From contig CAVBBL010000003.1 of the NCBI GenBank assembly GCA_963593905.1, positions 82,157 through 146,156 on the forward strand: a stretch of DNA of 64,000 nucleotides. The letters are read 5' to 3'. Below are positions 15,939 to 24,416 of the stretch, piece after piece. Made by a program: the position numbers and the translations under genes. Source of the stretch: CAG-791 sp963593905. GTDB taxonomy: Bacteria; Bacillota; Clostridia; Lachnospirales; Lachnospiraceae. Each line of letters opens with the position of its first letter. The stretch's first letter is position 1. The notes beneath the pieces were generated by a model. The model saw only the letters and a list, made by a program, of their open reading frames with translations, did not search any database and was not told the DNA's origin.

Positions 15939-17452
15939 AGCCACGCCTCCTTTAATCTATTTAAGCCCTCTGTAATCTCCTCCGGCCGAAGGGCAGCATA
16001 ACCCAGCATCAATGTCGGACCATGATCTGTATTCTCAGGAAGAGGTAATTCCGGGATGAGGTTTTCAGACATCGGATAGACCTGCACGCCTTTTTGGAGT
16101 GCTTTCTTTGCCAGACTTTTCTCAACTATTTGATTCACCTGCTGCACCTGCCATGTATTTTGACCAGATTTCGTCTGCATTCCTGTACTTGCATTCATTA
16201 TCTCCGTCATATCCCATTCCGTACGCTTTACAGTAAGTAACAAATGCAGACCGGCGCCGGCGCCGGTAATCTCAAACTTTCTTCTGAAGGGATGCAGCCC
16301 CTGCAGGACCAGATCGTGCTTTCCACGGTAGATATTGCGCATCTTATTCAGGTAACGCTCAAAATATCCCTCTCTTATAAATTCATCCAGAATTCCCTGG
16401 TCAATGCGGGAAACTGTAGAGGAAAAAAAGCGGCATCTCTCCTTATATCTTTCCACCAGTTCCCAAGGCAGTATCATAAAACTGATGCGGATTGCCGGCG
16501 CAATCGATTTACTGAAGGTGCCTATGTAAATTACGCGCCCGAATCTGTCCGAGGCCTGCAGAGAAGGAACCGGTTTTCCCCGGTAGCGAAACTCAGAGTC
16601 ATAATCATCCTCTATCAGATAACGATCTTTTTCAGCTCCTGCCCAGCCCAGTAGCTCCGCTCTTCTGGCAATAGGCATCACTATTCCCGTGGGAAATTGA
16701 TGGGAAGGCATGACATAAGCCAGCTGTGCACCGCTTTCTTCCAGGGCATCTGCACGCATTCCCTGTCTGTCCATGGCAACCGGCTTGACCTGATAGCCGA
16801 AAGAACTGAAGATCCTATAAGCCCGCAGATAAGTAGGATCCTCCATGGCAATAATTTTTCCTTCTCCCAGGATATGACGCAGCAGCATCAGCAGATAGTC
16901 ATTACCCGCTCCTACTACAATCTGCTCCGGATCACAGGACACCCCCCGGGACAGATGCAAGTAATGGGCAATGGTTGCCCGAAGGGAATAATCTCCGCAG
17001 GGCTCTCCTAATGCAAACATTTCCGACCGTGCATCTACCAAGGTATTCTTGGTGATCTTTTTCCATGTAGCGTAGGGAAAAAAAGACATGTCAATGCGAC
17101 GGGGAGAGAAATCTATTGCAGAACTGTCATCTCGAAATTCTCTGCTTTCTGCCGGTGCGGCCGCTCTCCCAGGCTCTCTCTTCTCCATATTCCCCAGATT
17201 GTAGAGATTATCAATACCGCAGACAAAATATCCCCGGTTCTTTTTAGCTTCCAGATATCCCTCACTTACCAGCTGGTCGTAGGCCAATTGCGCCGTGCTG
17301 CGGGAGACCTGCAAATATGCTGCCAAAGAACGCGTAGAGGGAAGCTTCTCGTTTTCAAGAAGCTTCCCCTCTCTGATTTCACGCTTTATATAGGCATAGA
17401 TCTGTTCATATAAATGTCCGCCTTCCGGCGTAAAGCTAATGCTTAATTCCAC
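15935..17452 (-). CDS. MocR-type (GntR + aminotransferase) transcriptional regulator
   Basis: A 505 aa fusion of an N-terminal GntR winged helix (residues ~8-75, with LPSTRSLAAYLQVSRSTAQLAYDQL) to a class I aminotransferase fold (~110-505). The PLP lysine is K315 in GTFSKSIAPA; the Asp motif is LIEDDYDSEFRY. The type member PdxR controls PLP synthesis, but here the partner is the coupled DUF6062 gene, so the target is uncertain. The start is GTG 17452 with AAAGGAG. The region at residues ~415-455 (ASTGMQTKSGQNTWQVQQVNQ) looks like a lineage-specific insertion. Confidence 0.9.
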   Translation of the reverse strand: MELSISFTPEGGHLYEQIYAYIKREIREGKLLENEKLPSTRSLAAYLQVSRSTAQLAYDQLVSEGYLEAKKNRGYFVCGIDNLYNLGNMEKREPGRAAAPAESREFRDDSSAIDFSPRRIDMSFFPYATWKKITKNTLVDARSEMFALGEPCGDYSLRATIAHYLHLSRGVSCDPEQIVVGAGNDYLLMLLRHILGEGKIIAMEDPTYLRAYRIFSSFGYQVKPVAMDRQGMRADALEESGAQLAYVMPSHQFPTGIVMPIARRAELLGWAGAEKDRYLIEDDYDSEFRYRGKPVPSLQASDRFGRVIYIGTFSKSIAPAIRISFMILPWELVERYKERCRFFSSTVSRIDQGILDEFIREGYFERYLNKMRNIYRGKHDLVLQGLHPFRRKFEITGAGAGLHLLLTVKRTEWDMTEIMNASTGMQTKSGQNTWQVQQVNQIVEKSLAKKALQKGVQVYPMSENLIPELPLPENTDHGPTLMLGYAALRPEEITEGLNRLKEAWL

Positions 17453-17472
17453 CTGTGGCTCCTTTATTCCTT

Positions 17473-17545
17473 AAGTCCTAAAGGCGTAAAAGGACAGAAC
17501 TTTTGTCTCTTTTGCACTGCTCTGCAGTGTTTTTTACGCCTTAGG
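17473..17545 (-). terminator. Inverted repeat at the end of glnS
   Basis: Arms GCCTAAGGCGTAAAA and TTTTACGCCTTTAGG enclose a smaller CACTGC/GCAGTG hairpin. The first arm contains the glnS stop codon. It is probably the glnS terminator or a processing signal before the MocR gene. Confidence 0.5.
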
Positions 17546-19228
17546 CAGTACGAAAGAGCTCTTTAATCCCACGATTCTGTTAAAGACAGGTGCGCCTTCC
17601 TTAGAATCCTTGTAATCCGCACAGAAATAACCGTTTCTGACGAACTGGAAGCGGTCATAGGCCTTTGCCTGTGCCAATGCCGGCTCCACATATGCCTGAC
17701 AAACAGTGAGAGAATTGGGATTCAGATTCAAAGATCCATCCTCGTTGTAAACACCCTTTTCCTCATCGATGATATTCTCATAAAGGCGCACAGTGCAGGG
17801 AACCGCGTCTGCTGCATTCACCCAGTGAATGGTGCCCTTGACCTTGCGACCAGTAAAACCTGTGCCGCACTTAGTCTCCGGATCATAAGTGGCATGAATC
17901 ACTGTCACATTGCCTGCCTCATCCTTTTCGCAGCCGGTGCACTTCACGAAATACGCATTCATCAGGCGCACTTCATTACCGGGGAAGAGACGATAATACT
18001 TCTTCGGCGGCTCCTCCATGAAGTCCTCCTGCTCCACCCAGAGCTCACGGCTAAAGGTAATCTTACGAGTGCCAAGGGCAGGATTTTCCATATTATTGTC
18101 CGCAATCAGTTCCTCTGTCTGTCCCTCAGGATAGTTGTCAATGATCAGTTTCACCGGATGGATCACTGCCATCATACGATTGCAATTAGGCTTTAAATCT
18201 TCGCGAATGCAATACTCCAACATCGCATCGTCCACAGAGGACTGGCTCTTGGAAATACCGCACAGCTCTACGAATCGCTTGATGGATGCGGGGGTATATC
18301 CTCTTCGGCGAAGCGCCGCGATAGAAACAAGCCTGGGGTCATCCCAGCCGTCCACAATCTGCTGTTCCACCAGCTTTTTGATATAGCGCTTTCCGGTCAC
18401 TACATTGGTCAGATAGAGCTTTGCAAACTCAATCTGTCTGGGGGGATGCGGATATTCTGCCTCTCTGACCACCCAGTCATACAGCGGTCTGTGATCCTCA
18501 AATTCCAGGGTACAAATGGAGTGTGTAATCCCCTCAATAGCATCCTCAATGGGGTGAGCAAAATCGTACATGGGATAAATGCACCACTTGTCACCGGTGT
18601 TCTGATGGGACATATGCGCCACACGGTAAATAATGGGATCTCTCATGTTGATGTTAGAGCTGGCCATATCGATCTTGGCCCGCAGGGTCTTCTCCCCGTC
18701 GGCAAACTCTCCGTTTTTCATTTTTTCAAACAGAGAAAGATTTTCCTCGATACTGCGGTCGCGATTAGGATCATCGGTACCGGGCTCTGTCAATGTGCCG
18801 CGATACTCTCTCATCTGCTCAGCAGTCAGATCAGATACATAGGCCTTTCCCTTTTTGATCAGGCGGACTGCCACTTCATACATTTCATCAAAATAATCGG
18901 AGGCAAAGAATAATCTATCCTCCCAGTCAGCCCCCAGCCATGCCACATCCTGTTTAATAGACTCTACAAATTCAGACTTTTCCTTTGTAGGGTTCGTGTC
19001 GTCAAAGCGCAGATTGAACTTTCCGCCATATTCCTGTGCCAGACCATAGTTAAGCAATATGCTCTTTGCGTGGCCGATGTGCAGATAACCATTGGGCTCG
19101 GGAGGAAAACGGGTATGCACCGTATCATAAACGCCCTCAGCCAGATCCTTGTCGATGGCCTGCTCGATAAAATTCCTGCTCTCGACCGAACCTGTCTCTT
19201 CTTTCTTTACTTCCTCTAGGTCACTCAT
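17534..19228 (-). CDS. glnS: Glutaminyl-tRNA synthetase GlnRS
   Basis: Class I synthetase, 564 aa, of the GlnRS branch. The HIGH motif is seen in RFPPEPNGYLHIGHAKS (near residues 42-58), with FDDTNP after it. The KMSKS-equivalent is degenerate (VTGKRYIKKL). The C-terminal beta-barrel domains (from about residue 340) are present, as in GlnRS rather than GluRS. The start is ATG 19228 with the SD GAGGATT, the end of an LE-C leader; the in-frame ATG 12 bases earlier is inside the SD. It is a single gene between guaB and the MocR gene. Confidence 0.93.
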   Translation of the reverse strand: MSDLEEVKKEETGSVESRNFIEQAIDKDLAEGVYDTVHTRFPPEPNGYLHIGHAKSILLNYGLAQEYGGKFNLRFDDTNPTKEKSEFVESIKQDVAWLGADWEDRLFFASDYFDEMYEVAVRLIKKGKAYVSDLTAEQMREYRGTLTEPGTDDPNRDRSIEENLSLFEKMKNGEFADGEKTLRAKIDMASSNINMRDPIIYRVAHMSHQNTGDKWCIYPMYDFAHPIEDAIEGITHSICTLEFEDHRPLYDWVVREAEYPHPPRQIEFAKLYLTNVVTGKRYIKKLVEQQIVDGWDDPRLVSIAALRRRGYTPASIKRFVELCGISKSQSSVDDAMLEYCIREDLKPNCNRMMAVIHPVKLIIDNYPEGQTEELIADNNMENPALGTRKITFSRELWVEQEDFMEEPPKKYYRLFPGNEVRLMNAYFVKCTGCEKDEAGNVTVIHATYDPETKCGTGFTGRKVKGTIHWVNAADAVPCTVRLYENIIDEEKGVYNEDGSLNLNPNSLTVCQAYVEPALAQAKAYDRFQFVRNGYFCADYKDSKEGAPVFNRIVGLKSSFVLPKA

Positions 19229-19255
19229 AATAATCCTCATTTCTGAACAGCTTCA
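19229..19255 (-). repeat. LE-C leader element before glnS
   Basis: AAGCTGTTCAGAAATGAGG, then ATTATT and the start codon. The same string with one or two changes precedes the genes starting at 21528, 35968 and 58284. Further upstream, an imperfect GCCAGCC..GGCTAGCTG-type hairpin (about 19271-19305) may be the guaB terminator. Confidence 0.65.
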
Positions 19256-19327
19256 CTCACAATATATTTCCTGCCAGCCATGCCTTTTTCGGCCTAGCTG
19301 ACAGGATCTTTAGTATTATAACAGATT

Positions 19328-20782
19328 TTATTCGTCTACAGAATAGTTCGGTGCTTCTTTTGTGATGTGAATATCATGAGGATGGCTCTCACGCAGAGAT
19401 GCTGCGGTAATCTTTACAAACTTGCTGTCGCTGCGCAGGGTCTCTAAATCCTGTGCGCCGCAGTAACCCATACCGGCACGGATACCGCCGATGAGCTGGA
19501 ATACAGTATCCTCTACAGAACCCTTATAAGCCACACGGCCTTCTACGCCTTCCGGCACCAGCTTCTTTGCGTTTTCCTGGAAATAGCGGTCCTTGCTTCC
19601 GTTTTCCATAGCGGAGATAGATCCCATGCCGCGGTAAACCTTGTATTTTCTTCCCTGATAGAGCTCGAACTCTCCCGGGCTCTCTTCGCACCCTGCAAAG
19701 ATGGAACCCATCATGCATACGCTGCCGCCGGCTGCCAGTGCTTTGGTCATATCACCGGAGTACTTGATACCGCCGTCTGCGATGACCGGAATGCCATATT
19801 CCTTAGCCACTGCGTAGGCATCCATGATGGCACTGACCTGCGGTACGCCGATACCGGTGACTACACGGGTAGTACAGATAGAACCGGGACCGATACCTAC
19901 CTTGACAGCGTCTGCGCCGGCCTCAATCAGGGCTCTGGTTCCCTCACCGGTAGCTACATTGCCGGCGATTACATCCAGATCCGGATAGTGCTCCTTGATC
20001 ATGCGAAGGCACCGCAGCACATTTTCGGAATGACCGTGGGCACTGTCTAAGACGATTACGTCCACCTTGGCATCTACCAATGCTGCCACTCTGTCCAGCA
20101 CATTGGCGGTAATGCCTACGCCTGCGCCGCAGAGAAGTCTGCCCTGTGAATCCTTGGCAGCCAAAGGATATTTGATGGTCTTCTCAATATCTTTGATGGT
20201 GATCAGACCTACCAGATTATAGTCGTCATCTACGATAGGGAGTTTTTCCTTCTTGGACCTGGCCAGAATCTGCTTGGCATCCTCCAGGGTGATGCCCTCC
20301 TTAGCAGTTACCAGATTTTCACTGGTCATGGACTCCTTGATCTTCTTCGTGTAGTCAGTCTCGAATTTCAGATCACGGTTGGTGATGATGCCGACTAACT
20401 TTCTGCCCTCTGTGACAGGGACACCGGAGATACGGAACTTACGCATCAGTGCCTCTGCATCCGCCAATGTATGCTCCGGAGAAAGAGAAAAAGGATCTGT
20501 GATGACACCATTCTCAGAACGCTTTACCTTATCGACCTCTTCTGCCTGTGCCTCAATGGACATGTTCTTATGGATGATACCGATACCACCCTGTCTCGCC
20601 ATGGCGATTGCCATGCGATTCTCTGTTACCGTATCCATGCCCGCACTCATCATAGGGATATTCAGGGCGATCTTCTTGGTCAGGTGGGTAGAAATATCCA
20701 CCGAATTGGGAATCACCTGTGAGTAAGCGGGTACCAGCAGGACATCGTCAAAAGTAATGCCTTCACCGATTATCTTTGCCAT
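19328..20782 (-). CDS. guaB: IMP dehydrogenase GuaB
   Basis: NAD-dependent oxidation of IMP to XMP, the committed step of GMP synthesis. It is 484 aa. The TIM barrel is interrupted by two CBS domains (about residues 95-205). The catalytic cysteine is in GPGSICTTRVV (near residue 305), with DGGIKYSGD and the flap GMGSISAM as expected. ATG 20782 follows AGGAGAGGAG. The 248 bp upstream gap (20783-21030) has no gene and no riboswitch that I recognise. Confidence 0.97.
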   Translation of the reverse strand: MAKIIGEGITFDDVLLVPAYSQVIPNSVDISTHLTKKIALNIPMMSAGMDTVTENRMAIAMARQGGIGIIHKNMSIEAQAEEVDKVKRSENGVITDPFSLSPEHTLADAEALMRKFRISGVPVTEGRKLVGIITNRDLKFETDYTKKIKESMTSENLVTAKEGITLEDAKQILARSKKEKLPIVDDDYNLVGLITIKDIEKTIKYPLAAKDSQGRLLCGAGVGITANVLDRVAALVDAKVDVIVLDSAHGHSENVLRCLRMIKEHYPDLDVIAGNVATGEGTRALIEAGADAVKVGIGPGSICTTRVVTGIGVPQVSAIMDAYAVAKEYGIPVIADGGIKYSGDMTKALAAGGSVCMMGSIFAGCEESPGEFELYQGRKYKVYRGMGSISAMENGSKDRYFQENAKKLVPEGVEGRVAYKGSVEDTVFQLIGGIRAGMGYCGAQDLETLRSDSKFVKITAASLRESHPHDIHITKEAPNYSVDE

Positions 20783-21030
20783 TCTCTGTCTCCTCTCCTT
20801 CTCTTTCTGTCTTACTGTCTGGTTACATGCTGTTAAGTTTTCGCAGAATGTCCCGAAAAACTATGACACCGCATCTGACACTGCTTATAGCTTATAAAAG
20901 AACGATTCCGTCCTCCTGTGTCCCGCCGCATCACCTGTGGGTCTAACTGCTGCCTTGTATCATAAAGCAGTCCTGCGACTGCTCTATACCTTTGTAATGT
21001 AGAAACTATTCCGAACATTCCTGTATAGCA

Positions 21031-21528
21031 TCAGGAATTAAACGTCTTTCTGGGAGCAAACATACGGATGGCATTTACCATCTCTTCACTGGGCTCCAAG
21101 ATCAGCTTGGTATCGCCGTTCAAAAACATGAGATATCTGGGATCCGGCTGTTTCTCTTCATGAGAACTGAAATCCAGTTCACGCGCCTTTCTGTTTTTAT
21201 AATCATCCAGATGATAGGAAGTAATAGGGGCTAAGATCTCCATTTTTTCCAGGTCATACTTACCGATCTCCTTGCGATGGCTTAGATTCATAATCTTAGC
21301 CAGACGAAGTTCTCTGTCCAGATAGGTATATTCATATTCGATATTCACATTGCGGGAAACAAAAAAGGCTGCAATGCCGCACACCACAGCTACGATGAAT
21401 CCAAGCCAGAGTCCGGTGCACCCTATCAGAAAGAAAGCTACTGCCAGCGCAATCGTCAAAATCTTTAAAAACTTCATTACTGTGCTGTCTTTTCTCTTTA
21501 CTACTACTTCAATACATCCTGTATCCAT
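21031..21528 (-). CDS. Two-TM membrane protein, DUF6106-like
   Basis: A 165 aa protein. Residues 20-60 form a membrane hairpin (FLKILTIALAVAFFLIGCTGLWLGFIVAVVCGIAAFFV, two segments). The C-terminal ~105 residues are a soluble cytoplasmic-type domain (VNIEYEYTYLDRELRLAKIMNLSHRKEIGKYDLEKMEIL). This layout resembles DUF6106; I am not certain of the family. The start is ATG 21528 with GGAGATT from an LE-C leader; the longer frame reads through that element. Function unknown. Confidence 0.7.
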   Translation of the reverse strand: MDTGCIEVVVKRKDSTVMKFLKILTIALAVAFFLIGCTGLWLGFIVAVVCGIAAFFVSRNVNIEYEYTYLDRELRLAKIMNLSHRKEIGKYDLEKMEILAPITSYHLDDYKNRKARELDFSSHEEKQPDPRYLMFLNGDTKLILEPSEEMVNAIRMFAPRKTFNS

Positions 21529-21556
21529 TTTTAATCTCCATTTCTGAGCAGCAGAC
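21529..21556 (-). repeat. LE-C leader element (hybrid end) before the DUF6106-like gene
   Basis: CTGCTGCTCAGAAATGG, then AGATTAAAA and the start codon. The left part is LE-C (GCTGCTCAGAAATG) and the GGAGATTAAAA ending resembles LE-B. Confidence 0.6.
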
Positions 21557-21705
21557 ACCCTGCCTCGGCATCTGCCGCTGATTTTTAATATATTATTACA
21601 GGTTTTTTAACTTTGCAATAGCTTTTGCAAAATCTTATACCATGTATAAGTACTGCTTATAACATAATTTACCATCGATGACTTCTGGTTCTCCACACTA
21701 TAACA

Positions 21706-22629
21706 TCAATGCTCCCACAGATAATCCAGCATCTTTAACGCCATATCCTGTCTCTCCGAGGAAACCAATACGCCGCAGACAGGCACGATATCACCATAAA
21801 AATTGGTGGTAGAAAAATAGGGTGCCTCTGTCAGGATCACACCCACGGGGATGGGATCTTCCATAGTGGAAGGATTCGGGCTCACGAATACATCTTTCTT
21901 TTCCTGCTCCAGCAAAGCCGCTGCCTTAGCGTCTGCCTCAGCCGTCAGAGGATTGGAATCAATATCATCCGCATCTTCTGCATCCTCTGTCGCACCTGTG
22001 TTATCCCCCTCGGCATTCTCCGTCGCTCCGCTTTCTGAAAAAGTCGCGTCACTTTCCGCCTCCGCAGCCTGCTCATCCAGTGAAGAGGAGTTCTCATATT
22101 CCTCAATTTCCTTGCCGTCTATGTAATAGAAATAAGGGGAATACTTTTCAATCTGTTCCTCGCTTAAAATATCCCGCAGGTCCGTAAACATGCCGCTTCT
22201 GGCATAATTATGAAAATTATAGGGATCTGCTGTCAGCACATCCAGATCCTTAGCCGCAGAATACGCCATGATTTTCATAGAAGTCGCCGCCTCCACCTGC
22301 GACTGGGCCCCTCCGGGCGTAATATAGGAGGACGTGTCGATGGTCACGGAATATTTGCCGGTATCAATCCCTGCATACCGAATAAACGACTCCTCGATCC
22401 AGTCGGTACTGTAGGTAAGATCCGTATTGGAACCGTTTAAAAACATAGCGTTGACAGCAGTAGGCTTGTTCGAGGCAATGCTTTTGATTAAACTGATGAG
22501 AATCACTGCCACCACAATCACCGCTGCTGTGGGCCATTTGTAATAGGTCATAAAATAGGAAAAATGTGCCTTAAAGCCTTTTCCTTTGAGCTTTTTGTGC
22601 TCTGCTCTTATTTCTTCTGATACACTCAT
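21706..22629 (-). CDS. Membrane-anchored extracytoplasmic protein of unknown function
   Basis: A 307 aa protein: a charged cytoplasmic N-terminus (residues 1-30), one membrane segment (WPTAAVIVVAVILISLIKSI, about 36-55), then an outside domain. Residues ~185-235 are an acidic, Ser/Ala/Glu-rich linker (ATENAEGDNTGATEDAED). The outer domain contains MKIMAYSAAKDLDVLTADPYNFHNYARSGMFTDLRDIL, which resembles a substrate-binding-protein lobe, but this is weak. The start is ATG 22629 with AGGGAGG. A promoter lies at 22661-22689. No function is assigned. Confidence 0.75.
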   Translation of the reverse strand: MSVSEEIRAEHKKLKGKGFKAHFSYFMTYYKWPTAAVIVVAVILISLIKSIASNKPTAVNAMFLNGSNTDLTYSTDWIEESFIRYAGIDTGKYSVTIDTSSYITPGGAQSQVEAATSMKIMAYSAAKDLDVLTADPYNFHNYARSGMFTDLRDILSEEQIEKYSPYFYYIDGKEIEEYENSSSLDEQAAEAESDATFSESGATENAEGDNTGATEDAEDADDIDSNPLTAEADAKAAALLEQEKKDVFVSPNPSTMEDPIPVGVILTEAPYFSTTNFYGDIVPVCGVLVSSERQDMALKMLDYLWEH

Positions 22630-22660
22630 GGAAAAACCTCCCTTTTTGATCAATAAATCT

Positions 22661-22689
22661 ATCTTACACTTTAACCATGCAGTGACTCA
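22661..22689 (-). promoter_or_regulatory. Promoter of the membrane-anchored protein gene
   Basis: Minus strand TTGAGT (22684-22689), 17 bp, TAAGAT (22661-22666). Confidence 0.5.
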
Positions 22690-22843
22690 AGAATTCGCCC
22701 GGAAATTTCATTTTTTTTTCAGACATCCTGGATTTCCATTTTTCTATAAGCAAAGCCACCACCCAAATCAAAGTTTCTAATCAAAGCCATGTTTCTCTTT
22801 TATGAAGCTTCGCAACGCCAAACAGCACCTTACGCTGACAAAT

Positions 22844-22886
22844 GAAAAGGGATCCATTGCTTTCCTACAGCAATGAATCCCCTTTT
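22844..22886 (-). terminator. Terminator of the aspartate-family operon
   Basis: Stem AAAAGGGGATTCATTGCT / AGCAATGGATCCCTTTT with TTTTCATTTG after it on the minus strand. It lies about 180 bp after lysC. The remainder of 22690-23062 holds nothing I can identify. Confidence 0.75.
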
Positions 22887-23062
22887 CGATCCTTCCGATT
22901 CAATTATCAGGTCCAGATGTTAAATTTCCTTCCCCACACACCTTGCCAAAAGAGACTCCGCCTAAACAAAATCCCTTGCTAAGGATTTGCAGGGAAATGG
23001 ACGCTTTGCAGCGCCAATCCAAATCCAGCGAGAAAATGCCTTCATCATCACTTTCCTAATCT

Positions 23063-24385
23063 TTACAGCTGTGTCATTACAAAAATATCATAGATTGCGT
23101 TGACAGCTGTCTCAAAGTCTTTATTTTCCACGCCGATGATGATATTGAGCTCACTGGAACCCTGATCGATCATACGCACATTTACATTGGCATGAGCCAA
23201 GGCAGAGAAAATCCTGCCTGCCGTTCCACGCATGGAGCGCATTCCCCGACCTACTACCGCGATCAGTGCCAGATCAGACTCAATCTCAATAGAATCCGGA
23301 GATGCCAGACGATGAATGGCAGAGACCACATGGTGCTCCTTATCCAGGAATTCGTCCTCATGCACCACGACTGTCATAGTATCAATGCCGGAAGGCATGT
23401 GTTCGATGGAAATGCCGTTTTCCTCGAAGGCCTGCAGCACCTTGCGGCAGAAACCAATCTCGGAATTCATCAGTTCCTTATTGATCAGTACCGTACAAAA
23501 GCCCTTCTTGCCTGCGATGCCGGTGACCACGAACTCCGGCTTCTGACAGGTACTCTCCACGATCCAGGTACCCTCATCCTCCGGCTTATTGGTATTGCGG
23601 ATGTTCACCGGAATCCCCTCCCTGCGAACCGGGAAGATAGCTTCCTCATGAAGCACAGAGGCACCCATGTAGGAGAGCTCTCGAAGCTCACGATAGGTAA
23701 TGGATTTAATGGAAACAGGATTCTTTACAATGCGGGGATCAGCAATCAGGAAGCCGGATACATCTGTCCAGTTCTCGTATACGTCCGCCTTGCAGGCTCT
23801 TGCCACGATAGCGCCAGTGATATCCGAGCCGCCTCTGGAGAAGGTTTTGATCTTGCCGTCATAGGCTACGCCGTAGAAACCGGGAATAACTGCTTTCGGT
23901 GTCTTGGCCAGACGTTCTCCCAACACTCTGTTGGTCTTTTCGGAATCAAAATGTCCATTCTGATCAAAAAAGATCACCTGTGCAGGATCGATAAACTCAT
24001 AGCCCAGATAGGCAGCCATCACCAGACCGTTTAAATACTCACCGCGGGATGCCGCGTAATCCTTTCCTGCCTTGTTTTTAAAATTCTTTTCAATTTCTGC
24101 AAACGTATCATCCAGGGAAAAATCCTTAAGCGCAAGTCCTGTGATGATTTCCTTATAACGATCCTTAATTTCTTCAAAAGCGTCCTTAAAATCAATGCCC
24201 TTTTTTGCCATCGCGTAGCAGCTATAGAGCATATCGGTGACCTTGCGATCCTTGTCAAAACGCTTGCCCGGCGCAGAATCCACCACATAGACCCGGGATG
24301 CATCGGCACGAATGATATCCCCAACCTTCTTAAACTGTGCAGAATCAGCCAATGAACTGCCGCCGAACTTTACTACCTTTTTCAT
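23063..24385 (-). CDS. lysC: Aspartate kinase
   Basis: Phosphorylates aspartate, the entry to lysine, threonine and methionine synthesis. It is 440 aa. The kinase motif is VKFGGSSLAD (residues 4-13), with SRGGSDITGAIVA (near 200) and C-terminal tandem ACT domains (from about residue 300; HMPSGIDTMTVVVHEDE, VNVRMIDQGSSELNIIIGV) that normally bind the feedback amino acid. It is last in the operon ACT protein-hom-probable homoserine kinase-lysC, 31 bp after the previous gene. The position next to hom suggests control by threonine, but the effector cannot be read from sequence. Confidence 0.94.
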   Translation of the reverse strand: MKKVVKFGGSSLADSAQFKKVGDIIRADASRVYVVDSAPGKRFDKDRKVTDMLYSCYAMAKKGIDFKDAFEEIKDRYKEIITGLALKDFSLDDTFAEIEKNFKNKAGKDYAASRGEYLNGLVMAAYLGYEFIDPAQVIFFDQNGHFDSEKTNRVLGERLAKTPKAVIPGFYGVAYDGKIKTFSRGGSDITGAIVARACKADVYENWTDVSGFLIADPRIVKNPVSIKSITYRELRELSYMGASVLHEEAIFPVRREGIPVNIRNTNKPEDEGTWIVESTCQKPEFVVTGIAGKKGFCTVLINKELMNSEIGFCRKVLQAFEENGISIEHMPSGIDTMTVVVHEDEFLDKEHHVVSAIHRLASPDSIEIESDLALIAVVGRGMRSMRGTAGRIFSALAHANVNVRMIDQGSSELNIIIGVENKDFETAVNAIYDIFVMTQL

Positions 24386-24416
24386 GAATACCCGTCTCCA
24401 TTCTATCGTTTTTCTT

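Noticed and set aside
19241..19327. T-box riboswitch before glnS
   Set aside because: No T-box core sequence or specifier arrangement is seen; only a hairpin and the LE-C element are present.
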